Shown one piece after another: positions 33,362 through 41,866 of a stretch of DNA of 64,000 bases. A program made the position numbers and the translations under genes. Positions within the stretch are counted from its first letter, which is position 1. Every line of letters begins with the position of its first letter. The DNA comes from Phormidium tenue FACHB-1052 (GTDB lineage Bacteria > Cyanobacteriota > Cyanobacteriia > Phormidesmidales > Phormidesmidaceae), in assembly GCF_014696675.1 (NCBI RefSeq), contig NZ_JACJQN010000001.1, forward strand, positions 620,001-684,000. Direction: 5' to 3'. The notes under the pieces were generated by a model. The model was not told the DNA's origin. It did no database searches and saw only the letters and a list, made by a program, of their open reading frames with translations.

Positions 33362-34246
33362 CTATTGGGTGCGCCAATCGCTGTGTTCTAAGTAGGTTTT
33401 TATGAGCCGATCGAGGCTGCCGTCATTGCGCATTTTGGCCAGGTAGAGATTTAGCCAGGTCAGCAATTCTTTGTCTTGGCGGTTGACGGCAATGGCAATC
33501 GTGTCTTGGCGATCGCCCAGCAAAATCATTTTCAGCCGCAGCCCAATGTCGGGGTGGTCATAGCGCCAGTTCAAAACTTCTAGCTCGTCGTAGAGCAGGG
33601 CAAACAGATCCCCGGTCTCCACATCGCGAATCATGCGGCTGAAGTCGGAATAGAGCACTGGCGTGGCCAGAGGGTAGTCGGTTTTGAGAAAGTCGACGTA
33701 GGAGGTACCTTGAATCACCCCGATTTTGAGCCCTGCTTGGTTCAATTGAGCACGAATTTCGTCGTTGGTCTGGGCCTGGGGAAAGCGTTGGGCTAACTGT
33801 AAGCGGTTGGCCAACAACGTTTGTCGCAGCACCACATACTCCTCTGAAAAGTTGACCTGTAAGGCGCGGTTCAAGGTGTTGCTGAGCAGGCTAATGGCGA
33901 TGTCAGCTTCCCCTAGAGCCAAGCGATCAATCACGGCATCAAAGGTCTGGGGCTGGCGATTAAAGCTCACCTTTACGCCAAGTTTTTCGGCAATATCTTG
34001 AGCGAGCTGGGGGTCAATGCCTACTAAGACGCCCTGGCGATTGTGCATAAAAAAAGGCGGCACGTCCTCAAAGAACATCACCACCTCAAGCCGACCCTGT
34101 TGCTTAATGCGATCAAGCTCGGTTAGGGGTTGGGCAGCGGCATCCGCAGCCCAGGCTGATGCGCCTAAGCTAAACAGCACGCAGTTGCACACCACACCAA
34201 CCAGCACTAAGACCTTAAACCACCGTAGTAACCCCGGTGTACCCAT
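33362..34246 (-). CDS. Periplasmic solute-binding protein (family 3), symporter-linked
   Basis: A 294-residue type 2 periplasmic binding protein of the amino-acid-binding family. The signal peptide spans about 1-34 (VLVLVGVVCNCVLFSLGASA). The mature protein shows the PBP pattern: LEVVMFFEDVPPFFMHNRQG, LVGIDPQLAQDIAEKLGVKV, ALGEADIAIS, GLKIGVIQGTSY and DLFALLYDELEV. It probably binds an amino or organic acid. It heads an operon with a secondary symporter and with no ABC permease or ATPase. A GntR regulator is divergently encoded 590 bases away and may control it. Confidence 0.85.
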   Translation of the reverse strand: MGTPGLLRWFKVLVLVGVVCNCVLFSLGASAWAADAAAQPLTELDRIKQQGRLEVVMFFEDVPPFFMHNRQGVLVGIDPQLAQDIAEKLGVKVSFNRQPQTFDAVIDRLALGEADIAISLLSNTLNRALQVNFSEEYVVLRQTLLANRLQLAQRFPQAQTNDEIRAQLNQAGLKIGVIQGTSYVDFLKTDYPLATPVLYSDFSRMIRDVETGDLFALLYDELEVLNWRYDHPDIGLRLKMILLGDRQDTIAIAVNRQDKELLTWLNLYLAKMRNDGSLDRLIKTYLEHSDWRTQ

Positions 34247-34331
34247 GCCACTTACCCAAATAAACGTTTCTCATCTGGTCTATTTGGCCGCTCTCTACAG
34301 GGCTCATCAGGTGCTGAAAGCTGTGTTTTAG
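34245..34331 (+). CDS. Possible 28-residue peptide divergent to the binding-protein gene
   Basis: The ATG (34245-34247) overlaps the opposing ATG of the binding-protein gene in a CATG. The frame encodes an amphipathic-looking peptide, MPLTQINVSHLVYLAAL followed by YRAHQVLKAVF, and ends 10 bases before a plus-strand terminator. No Shine-Dalgarno is evident. It is either a real small protein or part of a short antisense transcript ending at that terminator. Confidence 0.35.
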   Translation: MPLTQINVSHLVYLAALYRAHQVLKAVF

Positions 34332-34341
34332 TACCTGGCTT

Positions 34342-34365
34342 AGCTCTAGAGTCTAGAGCTTTTTT
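34342..34365 (+). terminator. Intrinsic terminator of a short plus-strand transcript
   Basis: AGCTCTAG (34342-34349) and CTAGAGCT (34353-34360) form an 8-bp stem with a 3-base loop, followed by TTTTT. It has the right polarity only for the plus strand, where no larger gene lies upstream. Confidence 0.7.
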
Positions 34366-34837
34366 AGAAACACCTTCAGCGCTCTGATCAAGAATTAACG
34401 ATCTTGCCCAGACAGCAGTTGTTCGAGGTCTGAAGACAAGCTGGAACCGCTGAGGTCAAAGGCTAACGCCCTCATCACTGCCGCATCGGCAGATTATGGA
34501 GCCAACCAAGGGTAGAGCGATGGGATGATAGGTCAGGAGGGCCTAGGCAACGGTGGACAGCCCTGATGAAAATCGAGAATAGGTCGGTATTGCCAGGGGA
34601 CAGGGGCGATCGCTCCCTTAGCTTCTCCAACCTCAGCCAGGGTTGTGGGGGCGGTTCAGTTCAGCAATTCTTTAGTGATTGCCGGTTTAATGCGGCATTT
34701 CTGCCCCTTGAGCACTTTTTCAGCCCCTATTAGGGGTCAACTTTGTATGATTAGGAAGTATTGCCGTCCTAGCCGCACAGCGTGTTACGGCAGTCCATTG
34801 GGCCAGTATTCTCCCTGCTCCAGAGGTTAAGCCGCCT
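34366..34837. other. Intergenic region upstream of the GntR regulator
   Basis: 472 bases without a recognisable gene. It contains a HIP1 octamer near 34607 and a small inverted repeat near 34728 (CCCCTATTAGGGG). Promoters for the regulator and possibly for the opposing transport operon should be here. Confidence 0.5.
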
Positions 34838-35545
34838 GTGATTTTATCGTCTCCCCCTACCATCAATCGCGGCAAGTCTCTGTATGAGCAGGTTTACCAC
34901 GCGCTGCGATCGGCCATTTTGACCGGGGCACTTGCGCCGGGCGATCGCCTGGTAGAAACCCAGCTCGCCGAGTGGCTCCAGGTCAGCCGCACCCCCCTGC
35001 GCGAGGCTCTGCGCCAGCTTCAGCAAGACGGCTTGGTGACTGCCGACATCAGCGGCGGACTGCGGGTGACCACCATTACCGCCGCCGATGCCGAAGAACT
35101 CTACGACTGTCGCCTGGCCCTAGAGGCGCTGGCAGTGGCCGGGGCCTGCACCCACGCCACGGAGGATCAGATGGCGGCGATCGCCGCCTGTGTAGCCAAG
35201 GCCGAAGAGGCTACCGCCAACAGCCACGGCAGCCTCTCGGCTGAGAGCCTACTCGATGTTGACTACCAGTTTCACCATCTAATTGCCGAAGGCTCGGGCA
35301 ATCGGCGGCTGGTGTCGCTATTAGACAGCCTGTTTGATGCCATGGCGCTGCTGCGCATTCAAACCCTTCAGCAAAACCCCAATGTGCTTGATATTCGTCT
35401 AGAGCATCGCCAAATCTACGAGGCCATTCGCACCCGCGACCCAGAGGTGGCCGTGGCGGCCATTAGCCAACACCTGAGCGCCAGCAAAACCCGCGTGGTC
35501 AAGGAGATCGAGAGTAGTCAACCCGTCGCGGCGACCAAGGCCTAG
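34838..35545 (+). CDS. GntR family transcriptional regulator (FadR/FCD type)
   Basis: A 235-residue regulator starting at GTG. The winged helix-turn-helix occupies about 10-75 (SLYEQVYHALRSAILTGAL, GDRLVETQLAEWLQVSRTPL, REALRQLQQDGLV). The FCD effector domain follows (about 85-225) with DADEL-like start AEELYDCRLALEALAV, then DYQFHHLI, and EHRQIYEAI and ISQHL, which supply the Asp/His metal ligands. Such proteins sense organic acids; the divergent binding-protein/symporter operon is a plausible target. Its own operator could be in the 590-base gap. Confidence 0.9.
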   Translation: MILSSPPTINRGKSLYEQVYHALRSAILTGALAPGDRLVETQLAEWLQVSRTPLREALRQLQQDGLVTADISGGLRVTTITAADAEELYDCRLALEALAVAGACTHATEDQMAAIAACVAKAEEATANSHGSLSAESLLDVDYQFHHLIAEGSGNRRLVSLLDSLFDAMALLRIQTLQQNPNVLDIRLEHRQIYEAIRTRDPEVAVAAISQHLSASKTRVVKEIESSQPVAATKA

Positions 35546-35621
35546 CGGCTGGCGCGGTCAGCGACGGGGATCGCGCTCTGGTAGGATTTTGAGACTACTC
35601 ACATTAGCAGGACTAGCCACC

Positions 35622-35909
35622 ATGTCTCAGACACCCACCACCGGGGCCGATGCCGTCGATGCTGCGATCGCAGCGGGCATTGACCTCGATGGCACCCCGA
35701 TTCCCGCCGCTAAGCTCGACCTCTACCACACCGTGATGGCCAAAGAAGCCGACCGGCAGCGCAGCGGGGTGTCAAACTCGATGCGATCGCGCATTGTGCG
35801 CATTGGGGCCAAGCACTTCGCCGCCGATGACCTCAACGCCATGCTGCAAGCCGCCGACTTTGCGCCCCTCAAAGACAAAGAGATTGCCTACTTCTACGGC
35901 GGCAAGTAG
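35622..35909 (+). CDS. Conserved hypothetical small protein
   Basis: A 95-residue soluble protein, MSQTPTTGADAVDAAIAAG, then DLYHTVMAKEADRQRSGVSN, MRSRIVRIGAKHFAADDLN and LKDKEIAYFYGGK. I have the impression of a conserved cyanobacterial family but cannot name a function. ATG at 35622 is favoured over one at 35589 because the upstream part looks like untranslated leader. A strong terminator follows the stop. It is 76 bases after the GntR gene and may be independent. Confidence 0.65.
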   Translation: MSQTPTTGADAVDAAIAAGIDLDGTPIPAAKLDLYHTVMAKEADRQRSGVSNSMRSRIVRIGAKHFAADDLNAMLQAADFAPLKDKEIAYFYGGK

Positions 35910-35932
35910 CCTCGGTTAGTCGTTCAACTGCG

Positions 35933-35969
35933 AAACCCCGCATCTCAGTTCTGGGATGCGGGGTTTTTT
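35933..35969 (+). terminator. Rho-independent terminator
   Basis: A perfect 12-bp stem, AAACCCCGCATC (35933-35944) with 35955-35966, has a 10-base loop and TTTTTT at its end, 24 bases after the preceding stop. Confidence 0.93.
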
Positions 35970-36108
35970 GTAAGTGTTGAAATGGCATTGCGGTGCTGCG
36001 GTGCTAGCGATCGCTAAATCAACACAACTCGATGGCCCTCCAAAGCAACAGATCTGCCTCCCAGGGGAACACTGAAACAGCTTTTGCTTTGATCGAGAAA
36101 CAACGGTT

Positions 36109-37209
36109 ATGGTGGCTCGTACAGTTGGGTGTTTGGGTTCGGCACTAGTGACGGTGGCCGGGCTGGCCGGGGTAACGTGGGTGCTCAACCTGCCCTACCC
36201 CATGATTCGCTGGCCGGTAGCCAAGACGGCTCCCCTGATTCTGCTGCCCAGCTACATCAAAATGGATCGCGACTATCGGCAAGCCGTGTCATTGGTAGAG
36301 CAGGCCGACCAACTGGTAAATCAGGCCACCTCAGCCCAAGATATTGAACTAGGTGAAGAAAAAGTCACCCAGGCCCAAGAGCATTTGGACGGTCTGCCGG
36401 TGTGGTTTTTGGGCTACTACCCGCAGGGCTACTGTGGGTTTGTGGGCTGTAGCTGGCGGTTTACCCTCGATGAGTTTGAGACCGCCCGCGCCGAAATTGG
36501 CCGCATGGAGGCCGTCGTGTTTCAGGAGCGCAACGCCCAAACTCTGCTGGCGCAAGGCACCATGGCCGTCGATGGGGCACAGCAGGCATTTCAAACGGCA
36601 GAATCTAGCACCGACCGGGCCACAGCCCTCACCACCTGGCAGCAGGGGATGGATCGGCTCAACGAAATTCCACCAGAAACCCTGGCCGGGCGGCAGTCGG
36701 CGACTAAGCTGGATGCCTACCAGCGCGACTATCAGCAGGTGGCGGGCAATGTCGCTGGTAGCGATCGCTCGGGCACCTTGGTCGATGCGGCCAAAGCCTT
36801 TGGCTATGAAGCTGCCGTCGCTGGCCAAAACCCGCCCCACAGTGCCGCCCGCTGGGAAACCATGGCGGGGCTCTGGGAAACGGCGATCGCCCGTTTAGAA
36901 AATATCCCCATCGAAGACCCTGGCTACAGCGAAGCCCAGACCCTGCTAGCCCAATACCAAACTAACTTCGGCATTGTGCAGGAAAATATTGCCAAGGAAG
37001 AGTCCTCCGCCAGGGCCTTTGACAGCGCCAACGAAAAAAGCACTCGTATGCTGGCCCAAAACCTAGAGGGCATGGAGCGTAACCAAATTGCCAGCCTGCT
37101 GCAAGACATCATTAACGATTTAGAAAAAGTTCAGCCCAACACCACCAGCCATGCTCGGGCCAGCGAAATGCTCAGATCTGCCAACCAGAAGCTGGCCCAG
37201 CTTAAGTAG
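36109..37209 (+). CDS. Membrane-anchored helical repeat protein, cyanobacterial
   Basis: A 366-residue protein with one N-terminal membrane segment (about 7-28) and a long soluble part. Repeats of about 70 residues recur around phrases such as LVEQADQLVNQATSAQDIEL with LDGLP, LTTWQQGMDRLNEIPPETLA, LWETAIARLENIPIEDPGY and DIINDLEKVQPNT, each pairing a helix with a W/L...IP motif, so it is a TPR-like array. Homologues occur in cyanobacteria without a known role. A small Cys pair occurs in GYCGFVGC. Confidence 0.65.
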   Translation: MVARTVGCLGSALVTVAGLAGVTWVLNLPYPMIRWPVAKTAPLILLPSYIKMDRDYRQAVSLVEQADQLVNQATSAQDIELGEEKVTQAQEHLDGLPVWFLGYYPQGYCGFVGCSWRFTLDEFETARAEIGRMEAVVFQERNAQTLLAQGTMAVDGAQQAFQTAESSTDRATALTTWQQGMDRLNEIPPETLAGRQSATKLDAYQRDYQQVAGNVAGSDRSGTLVDAAKAFGYEAAVAGQNPPHSAARWETMAGLWETAIARLENIPIEDPGYSEAQTLLAQYQTNFGIVQENIAKEESSARAFDSANEKSTRMLAQNLEGMERNQIASLLQDIINDLEKVQPNTTSHARASEMLRSANQKLAQLK

Positions 37210-37459
37210 AAAACTTAATTAACTTAAGGTTTTTTGATCTCAGGCAACAGGCTACCCAACGCTAATTCTTCGCAGATGTTGAACTGTTAATAGCCCCTTT
37301 AGGTGGGTAAACTTCGCTCTACAATTGACAGCATCTGCGCCGCAGCCAGAGGGTTTGGGCAACGGAAGTATTACTCTTCTTTGCAAAACCCTTGGCGTCT
37401 CCGGAAGCAGGCCGGGTGCAAGTGTATTTGATGACGCAACTATCCACCCATGCCACTCC

Positions 37460-38395
37460 ATGCTCAAGCTCGATAACTTGCAACTCGGCCAAAAATTTAC
37501 CCTGCTGCTGCTGCTCGTATTTGTGGGGGGCATTATTGCCAGCAGCATTGCCCTATCTTCGGTTCTCAACAAGAGCGCCCAGGCTCAGCTCACCACCAAC
37601 GCCCTAATGTTGATGGAAACGATGAATTCTGTGCGAGATTACACCACTAATCAGGTTAATCCAGAACTGATCGCACGGCTAGAGACTGAATTTTTGCCGG
37701 AAACGGTGCCCGCCTATTCTGCACGCGAAGTATTTGAAACCTTTCGCGGCAACCCAATTTATGCTGACTTTTTCTATAAAGAAGCCACCCTCAACCCCAC
37801 CAATTTAAGAGATAAAGCCGATGGCTTTGAGACCCAGCTCGTCGAACAATTTAAACAGCAGAGCATAGCCCACGAAACCAGTGGATTTCGGCAAACTCCG
37901 GCGGGTGACCTCTACTACATTGCTCGCCCCATCAAAATTAGCAAGCCGAGCTGTTTAGAGTGCCACAGCACCCCTGCCGCTGCCCCCGCCAGCCTGATCG
38001 AGCGCTACGGTGCCAACAACGGCTTTGGTTGGCATTTAGATGAAATTGTTGGGGCTCAAATAATCTCAGTGCCCGCCGAAAAGGTGCTGAAGAGTGCCCG
38101 CCAGTCGCTTGTGCTGATCCTCGGCATTTTTGTGATAGCCTTTTCGCTGGCGATCGTGCTGGTAAATCTCTGGCTTAAGCGCTACGTGGTGCGCCCCCTC
38201 AACCGCATGGCCTTAGCGGCGGAAGCGGCCAGCATGGGTGACCCGGTGGCGGAGTTTAGCCAAGACTCTAATGACGAAGTGGGCAAGCTAGCTGAAGCGT
38301 TTAACCGCATGCAAATGAGTTTGCAAATGGCCATGCAGCGCCTAGAGCGCTACCGCGAAGGGCGACGCAATTCGGGAGATTTTTCCGGTAAGTAA
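37460..38395 (+). CDS. Tll0287-like (DUF3365) haem-binding HAMP protein
   Basis: A 311-residue membrane protein. A first helix (about 12-36) is followed by an extracytoplasmic DUF3365/Tll0287-like domain containing CLECHS (about 173), a c-type haem attachment motif CXXCH, then a second membrane helix (SLVLILGIFVIAFSLAIVLV, about 215-240) and a HAMP domain (LKRYVVRPLNRMALAAEAAS, VGKLAEAFNRMQMSL). No kinase or methyl-accepting output is attached, so it must signal through a partner. ATG at 37460 gives a proper N-terminal anchor; the longer frame upstream does not look coding. It converges on a cyclase-kinase gene. Confidence 0.85.
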   Translation: MLKLDNLQLGQKFTLLLLLVFVGGIIASSIALSSVLNKSAQAQLTTNALMLMETMNSVRDYTTNQVNPELIARLETEFLPETVPAYSAREVFETFRGNPIYADFFYKEATLNPTNLRDKADGFETQLVEQFKQQSIAHETSGFRQTPAGDLYYIARPIKISKPSCLECHSTPAAAPASLIERYGANNGFGWHLDEIVGAQIISVPAEKVLKSARQSLVLILGIFVIAFSLAIVLVNLWLKRYVVRPLNRMALAAEAASMGDPVAEFSQDSNDEVGKLAEAFNRMQMSLQMAMQRLERYREGRRNSGDFSGK

Positions 38396-38506
38396 GCGTC
38401 TTAATCGGCTCGATAGTTAGGGGCGATCGCAATTCATTCAACAGCTAGAGTGTCCGCTGTCATCTATTTCTGCGTTGACTCTCAAATAGCGCGATCGGCT
38501 GTGCCC

Positions 38507-40549
38507 CTACTGCATTTGCTGCCGGAAGATTTCTGCCTTTTTGGGGTCAGGAATTTCAGCCGTTAGGCGAGCCACCAAATCTTGGGGCGAGAGGTGAGGA
38601 AAATCGGCCAGGGTGTCTTCGACTAGGTAGTTGGCCATGGGGCCAATGCAGCGGGTCAGCGCTTGCCGACAGCGGTTCACGAATTCTGGACTGGGGTGCT
38701 CTTTGGCCGGAGCTACGGCATCCAATATTGACTCTGGGTCGGCAGCCGTAAGCTCCTGGGAAGTATCGATTAGGCTGGCGGCATTGTTGTCTACGACACC
38801 CTGAATGCGGCTGACAAAATCGGTGGCCTGGCGACCATTTGATAGCTGACTCGCCAAGATTTCGACAAATTGCTCCGGTGTAGCCTGGGGGTGTTGCTCG
38901 ATCATGTCTTCGACAATCACGCTGGCCATGGGGCCAATACAGCGGGCGAGTTCCTGGCGGCAGGCCTCCACAAATAAAGGATTGTGCAGCTCGGAAAAGG
39001 GCGTCTTGGGCGTGTCTGCCGGGGCGGTGAGCCGATAGCCAGCCGGTGCAACAGTTAGGGGAGAGATCGGGGCTTTGATTGCCTCTGCCAGGGGCAACAA
39101 GCACTGCATCACATCGCGGGCTGATTGAAACCGGGCCTTTGGTTTCTGCTGCACCATCTGGGTGAGGGTGGCGGCCAAGCTTGGGCTCACGCTGGCGTGG
39201 GTTTGCCAGTGCCACTCCAGCGACTCCCGGTCGATCAGGTCGCGGGGATAGCGGCCAGTCAGCAGCACGATCGCCGTCACCCCCAGCGCGTAGAGGTCAC
39301 TAGACGGGAAATACTGGCCCAGGTGAATTTGCTCGGGCGGTGAGTAACCAAATTTGCCCACCATGGTGGCAGGCTGGGCATCGTCAGCGGCGGTCACCTC
39401 GTCCGATAGCAGAGTGCTAATGGCGTCGCTGACTAGGCCAAAGTCGATTAGCACCGGCAGGCTGCGATCGCGACAATACATAATGTTGTCCGGCGAAATA
39501 TCGCGGTGCACAATATTCAAACCGTGGAGATAATCCAGCACTTGCAGCATCTGCATCAGCCACTGCACGACCTCGGCCTCAGAGAACTGGCTGTTTTGCT
39601 GACGGCGCTGCTTGATCAGTTGAGAATAGGGCACGCCGTCAATATATTCCTGCACGATAAACAGGCGCTCTTTCTGGGTAAAGCAGGCCAGAAATTTGGG
39701 TACCTGGGGATGATCGAGCTGATATAAGGTTTTGGCCTCTCGCTTGAATAGATCCAGGGCTTTTTGCAGGTTGCTCCCCGACTTTTTGGTGGGAAAAAAC
39801 TCCTTCAGCACGCAGGCCTCACCAAACCGCTGGGAATCTTCGACTAAGTAAGACCGACCAAAGCCGCCCTGCCCCAGCACGCGCTGGACGATGTAGCGAC
39901 CGCCCACCTTGGTGCCGGGGGCCAAGAGCTGGCGGTCTGTAGAGACGTCAGGCGGTGCCTCCAGCCCTTCTTCGGTGGTGATTGCCGAGGGGCTGGCCTC
40001 ATTTTTCTCCCTCGGTAGGGCGTGGACATGGTAGGCCGGCACCAGCTCTTGAATGTTTTTGAGCTGGAGCGGCCCGGCGTAGGTGGTGTCTAGATCTAAG
40101 CGTGACTTGACCACGTCGTAGACAATTTTAGAGATGCAAATGCCGCTGGGGTGCGCTTCGGTTTGCAGGCGGGCGGCAATGTTGACCCCGTTGCCCATGA
40201 CGTCAGACTGGCTAAAAAAGACATCCCCCAAATGGATGCCAATGCGGTGCAGCAGGGCGGGTTCACCCTCGCCATGGGCGTTGATGCGGTGCAGTTCTTT
40301 TTGGATCTCTAGCCCGCAGGTGACGGCCTGCACAGCACTGGCAAAGTACATCAGCAGGCCATCGCCGGTCGATTTGAGCACTTTGCCCTCAAACTGCTCG
40401 CAGAGTGCTTCCATCAGCGCCTGATCGCGCTCGAGCTGGGAGAGGGTTAATTCTTCCTGTACTGACATGCGGGCGCTAAAGCCAACCGCATCGGTCAGCA
40501 TAATAGCGGCTAGGGTGCGATGGCCATGGGTCACACGAGTCAGCTCCAA
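38507..40549 (-). CDS. Class III nucleotide cyclase fused to Ser/Thr protein kinase
   Basis: A 680-residue soluble signalling protein. The N-terminus (about 10-170) is a class III adenylate/guanylate cyclase domain: IMLTDAVGFSARM (first metal Asp), KVLKSTGDGLLMYF (second Asp and substrate Lys) and VMGNGVNIAARL (Asn and Arg of the transition state) are all present. A linker leads to a PknB-like kinase (about 215-480) with GQGGFGRSYLVED, CVLKEFF (VAIK-type Lys), VHRDISPDNIMY and LIDFGLV. Two C-terminal copies of about 55 residues (CRQELARCIGPMASVIVEDM; CRQALTRCIGPMANYLVEDT) end the protein. Cyclase and kinase in one chain is unusual. No membrane helix is present. Confidence 0.9.
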   Translation of the reverse strand: MELTRVTHGHRTLAAIMLTDAVGFSARMSVQEELTLSQLERDQALMEALCEQFEGKVLKSTGDGLLMYFASAVQAVTCGLEIQKELHRINAHGEGEPALLHRIGIHLGDVFFSQSDVMGNGVNIAARLQTEAHPSGICISKIVYDVVKSRLDLDTTYAGPLQLKNIQELVPAYHVHALPREKNEASPSAITTEEGLEAPPDVSTDRQLLAPGTKVGGRYIVQRVLGQGGFGRSYLVEDSQRFGEACVLKEFFPTKKSGSNLQKALDLFKREAKTLYQLDHPQVPKFLACFTQKERLFIVQEYIDGVPYSQLIKQRRQQNSQFSEAEVVQWLMQMLQVLDYLHGLNIVHRDISPDNIMYCRDRSLPVLIDFGLVSDAISTLLSDEVTAADDAQPATMVGKFGYSPPEQIHLGQYFPSSDLYALGVTAIVLLTGRYPRDLIDRESLEWHWQTHASVSPSLAATLTQMVQQKPKARFQSARDVMQCLLPLAEAIKAPISPLTVAPAGYRLTAPADTPKTPFSELHNPLFVEACRQELARCIGPMASVIVEDMIEQHPQATPEQFVEILASQLSNGRQATDFVSRIQGVVDNNAASLIDTSQELTAADPESILDAVAPAKEHPSPEFVNRCRQALTRCIGPMANYLVEDTLADFPHLSPQDLVARLTAEIPDPKKAEIFRQQMQ

Positions 40550-40856
40550 GGGTTGCTAGAGACGTCTAAACAGCTAACGAACCGATGCGGTTAACTACCG
40601 TGAACTTCACCCTATGGGCGGCGATTCCTGAAGGCCTCGCAGACGGTGATGATGGTATAGCATGCACCCCTACACCTGAGATCTATCGTTTTAGCCGCCG
40701 CTTTAACAGCAAACTATGCAGTAAACAACGTTCCTCAGAAAGTAGCTTTGGCCCTAATTCTAGCCTACGGATAGGCCTCGCGCCGTCTCACAACTCACGC
40801 TCCAAGAACCTTGGTAAAGCCGATAGACAAAGGATTCACGGGTGCCGTATCTAGGG
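40550..40856. other. Intergenic region
   Basis: 307 bases between two minus-strand genes. Frames here are not convincing as genes and no strong terminator was found. The upstream region of the cyclase-kinase gene lies here. Confidence 0.5.
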
Positions 40857-41735
40857 CTAGGGGCCGAGGGTTAGCACCGCAGGCTGCTCTTTGACGCGAG
40901 GCTCTAAGGGCCGCACTTTGTTAACCAAGGCAATTAGCTGACTGAGGTCGGGCGGAGGCGCGTTGGGAACGTAGCCCGCATCGGCGGTGAGGTTGGATGG
41001 GGCATTTTGCATGGCTTGCTCAAGGTACTGCTGCTGGTTGCGATCGACGTTGGGGCTGATCAAGACCGCCCCTGGAGGAATGGCCCGGCTGGCATGCAAA
41101 ACGCGAAAGGTGTCGCCCGCAAATGCGCTGCGGGACTGCTGAAAGGCGTCCTCTGACATAGCCCCGGCGGCCACTCGACCGCTGGCAATCCACTCTAGGG
41201 TTGTGGCGGGGGTGGAGGAAAACTCAATGGCCTTGAGGGTGAGACCGTAAAGGTCATAGAGGGGCAGATAGTAGCCCGTGGCGGATCCAGCTTCCCCTAG
41301 AGCGAGGGTTTGGTTGGCCAGATCGCCCAGCGCCTGAAACGGGCTATCGCTGCGCACCACCAGCACCGATTTTTGGTTGGGGGCACCCAGCATGGGAAAG
41401 ATGGGGAGGTAGTTGGCTTCGGCCATGGCGATCGCAGCTAATCCCGAGGGCGCAAACACCAGCGACCAGTTGGCATCACGAATTTGCTCAACGGCACGAA
41501 TTTCGTTGAACACTGGCTCTAGCTCCACTACCGCCTTGAGCTGCTCGGCCAGGTAGGTCTGAAAGCGCTGATATTTTTCTAATGAGCTGGCCCCGTCGTC
41601 GTAGCTCACCAGCCCTATCGTCAGCCGCAGGGGCTGGTCGGCTACTTTGGCTGGGCCGCAGCCGATCGCCTGGAGCAGCACCACCGCCATCAGGCCCACC
41701 AGGCAGAATTTAAATAACCGACGCCATCGACTCAT
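40857..41735 (-). CDS. PhnD-like substrate-binding lipoprotein, orphan
   Basis: A 292-residue lipoprotein (start at 41735, MSRWRRLFKFCLVGLMAV, lipobox AIGC at about 25-28). The mature part is a PhnD/SsuA-type periplasmic binding protein as in phosphate/phosphonate uptake: LTIGLVSYDD, YQRFQTYLAEQLKAVVELEP, LVFAPSGLAAIAMAEANYLP, LALGEAGSATGYYLPLYDLYG. There is no permease or ATPase nearby. It lies upstream of the cyclase-kinase gene on the same strand, so it could be a sensor lipoprotein for that kinase; this is inference from context only. A longer N-terminal frame is rejected. Confidence 0.82.
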   Translation of the reverse strand: MSRWRRLFKFCLVGLMAVVLLQAIGCGPAKVADQPLRLTIGLVSYDDGASSLEKYQRFQTYLAEQLKAVVELEPVFNEIRAVEQIRDANWSLVFAPSGLAAIAMAEANYLPIFPMLGAPNQKSVLVVRSDSPFQALGDLANQTLALGEAGSATGYYLPLYDLYGLTLKAIEFSSTPATTLEWIASGRVAAGAMSEDAFQQSRSAFAGDTFRVLHASRAIPPGAVLISPNVDRNQQQYLEQAMQNAPSNLTADAGYVPNAPPPDLSQLIALVNKVRPLEPRVKEQPAVLTLGP

Positions 41736-41866
41736 AGCGATCCACAACCTTGAGCGAGGTTTCTCCCCGAAACTCTGCACCCGTGTTTGCAGCTTAGATC
41801 GACGGCTCGAATAATCCAGATCTTCTTTGTATTCTGTGACGTTTGGGAGGCTGGGGGGCGATCGCG

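Noticed and set aside
40585..40854. Plus-strand ORF of 89 codons between two minus-strand genes
   Set aside because: Low-complexity Ser/Arg composition, no Shine-Dalgarno and no family resemblance.
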